This document shows, in pieces, positions 5,506-6,228 of a stretch of 6,228 nt of DNA (the stretch's first letter is position 1; every line of letters starts with the position of its first letter). This DNA is from Porticoccaceae bacterium. Lineage in GTDB: Bacteria > Pseudomonadota > Gammaproteobacteria > Pseudomonadales > Porticoccaceae. The notes under the pieces are model-generated. The model had not been told where the DNA came from. It worked only from the letters and a program-made list of their open reading frames with translations, and made no database searches. The stretch is taken from assembly GCA_003448675.1 (NCBI GenBank), contig DLXZ01000157.1, forward strand, positions 962-7,189, written 5' to 3'. A program made the translations under genes and the position numbers.

Positions 5506-6228
5506 ATGAAACCCAGTCCTACCCTGAACCGCATCAAAAACCAGCTCGACCACCCCATCATCGACGCCGATGGCCACTCGGTGGAATTTACACCGGTATT
5601 TCTCGACTACCTGAAACAAGTGGCCGGGCCGGAAATTGCCCAGCGTTTCGAAAAACGTCAAGTTAACTGGTACACCATGAGTCCCCAGGAAAGGCTGGAC
5701 AAAAAACAGACCCGACCGGTGTGGTGGGCACTGCCGTCACGCAATACCCTGGATCGCGCCACCGCCACCCTGCCCAATCTGCTCAACAAGCGACTTGATG
5801 AGATAGGCATCGATTTCGCCATCATCTACCCGACTCTTGGTTTGATGTTCCCCGGCGATCCGGCCGAGGATGTGCGCCGCGCCACCTGCCGGGCCCTGAA
5901 TGCTTATCAGGCAGATATTTTCCGCAGCCACCGCGCGCGCATGACACCAGTGGCGGTGATTCCCCTGACCACGCCCCAGGAGGGCATCGAGGAGCTGGAG
6001 TACGCAGTCAGGGAGCTGGGTTTTAAGGCCATCATGGTGCCCAGTCTGATTAAACGCCCCATAGCCGCCGCCACTGAAATCTCTCCGCAGGCAGGCCGCT
6101 ACGCCACCTGGCTCGACACTCTTGGCTTAGAGTCTCTCTACGACTACGATCCCTTCTGGGCCAAATGTGTGGAGCTGAAAGTGGCGGTGACCGTGCACTC
6201 CGGCGGCACCGGCTGGGGGACCCGCCCT
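5506..6228 (+). CDS. Amidohydrolase-2-family metal-dependent hydrolase, 5' part
   Basis: An open frame of 241 codons runs from the ATG at 5506 off the right edge, so the protein is cut at its C-terminus. It has no signal peptide and is probably cytoplasmic. Features fit the amidohydrolase-2 (ACMSD-like) TIM-barrel family. The N-terminal IIDADGH (18-24) supplies D22 and H24 as the first metal-ligand strand. VWWALPSRNTLDRATATLPNLL with RLDEIGIDFAIIYPTLG (96-112) matches the recurrent 'leader of the barrel' region. MTPVAVIPL (146-154) is another barrel strand, and VTVHSGG (229-234) carries the likely metal-binding H231. Full family members run to about 330-400 residues. Substrates in this family range from decarboxylated aromatic acids to hydrolysed rings and cannot be told here. 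A GTG at 5467 is an in-frame alternative start. It has no evident role in sulfur oxidation. Confidence 0.82.
   Translation, partial: MKPSPTLNRIKNQLDHPIIDADGHSVEFTPVFLDYLKQVAGPEIAQRFEKRQVNWYTMSPQERLDKKQTRPVWWALPSRNTLDRATATLPNLLNKRLDEIGIDFAIIYPTLGLMFPGDPAEDVRRATCRALNAYQADIFRSHRARMTPVAVIPLTTPQEGIEELEYAVRELGFKAIMVPSLIKRPIAAATEISPQAGRYATWLDTLGLESLYDYDPFWAKCVELKVAVTVHSGGTGWGTRP

Noticed and set aside
5434..5661. Minus-strand frame of 75 codons opposite the amidohydrolase start
   Set aside because: It is antisense to a well-supported protein family and to the two stem-loops, with no ribosome site or motif.

Overview
The window is a sulfur-oxidation (Sox) locus from a proteobacterium. It most resembles free-living gammaproteobacteria that carry a soxA-soxK-soxB block. 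That placement rests on gene content, the presence of soxK, moderately high GC coding sequence and ordinary Shine-Dalgarno sites; no rRNA or other phylogenetic marker is present. No mobile elements, tRNAs, rRNAs or CRISPR arrays were seen.

Layout. (1) Positions 41-3644, plus strand: a compact cluster of soxA (haem subunit of the SoxXA c-type cytochrome), soxK (small lipoprotein of the SoxXA-binding family), soxB (thiosulfohydrolase) and a periplasmic DsrE-family protein. The window starts just upstream of soxA, so soxX, soxY and soxZ, which must exist for the pathway to work, are presumably to the left. (2) Positions 3675-4743, minus strand: two tightly coupled genes for the two halves of a YeeE/YedE-family (TsuA/PmpAB/SoxT-like) sulfur-compound membrane transporter. 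They converge on the sox cluster, and a hairpin over the dsrE-like stop codon probably terminates both directions. (3) Positions 4744-4865: a very AT-rich divergent regulatory region. (4) Positions 4866-5414, plus: a secreted thioredoxin-fold protein with a CSFC active site, of the SoxW/SoxS type. (5) Positions 5415-5505: a spacer containing two stem-loops. (6) From 5506 to the window end, plus: the first 241 codons of an amidohydrolase-2-family enzyme that runs off the right edge and has no obvious link to sulfur metabolism.

How they could work together. SoxXA joins thiosulfate to the SoxYZ carrier, SoxK binds SoxXA, and SoxB hydrolyses the sulfone group off SoxY as sulfate. The thioredoxin-like protein probably keeps SoxYZ or other periplasmic thiols reduced. 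No SoxCD is present in the window. If it is also absent elsewhere, the sulfane sulfur left on SoxY must leave by another route, and the periplasmic DsrE-like protein plus the YeeE-type transporter are plausible pieces of that route (inference).

The most unusual visible points are a lipobox inside the Tat-type leader of SoxB, predicting a membrane-tethered thiosulfohydrolase; the periplasmic DsrE-like protein directly after soxB; and hairpin-rich or AT-rich spacers around the transporter, thioredoxin and amidohydrolase genes.
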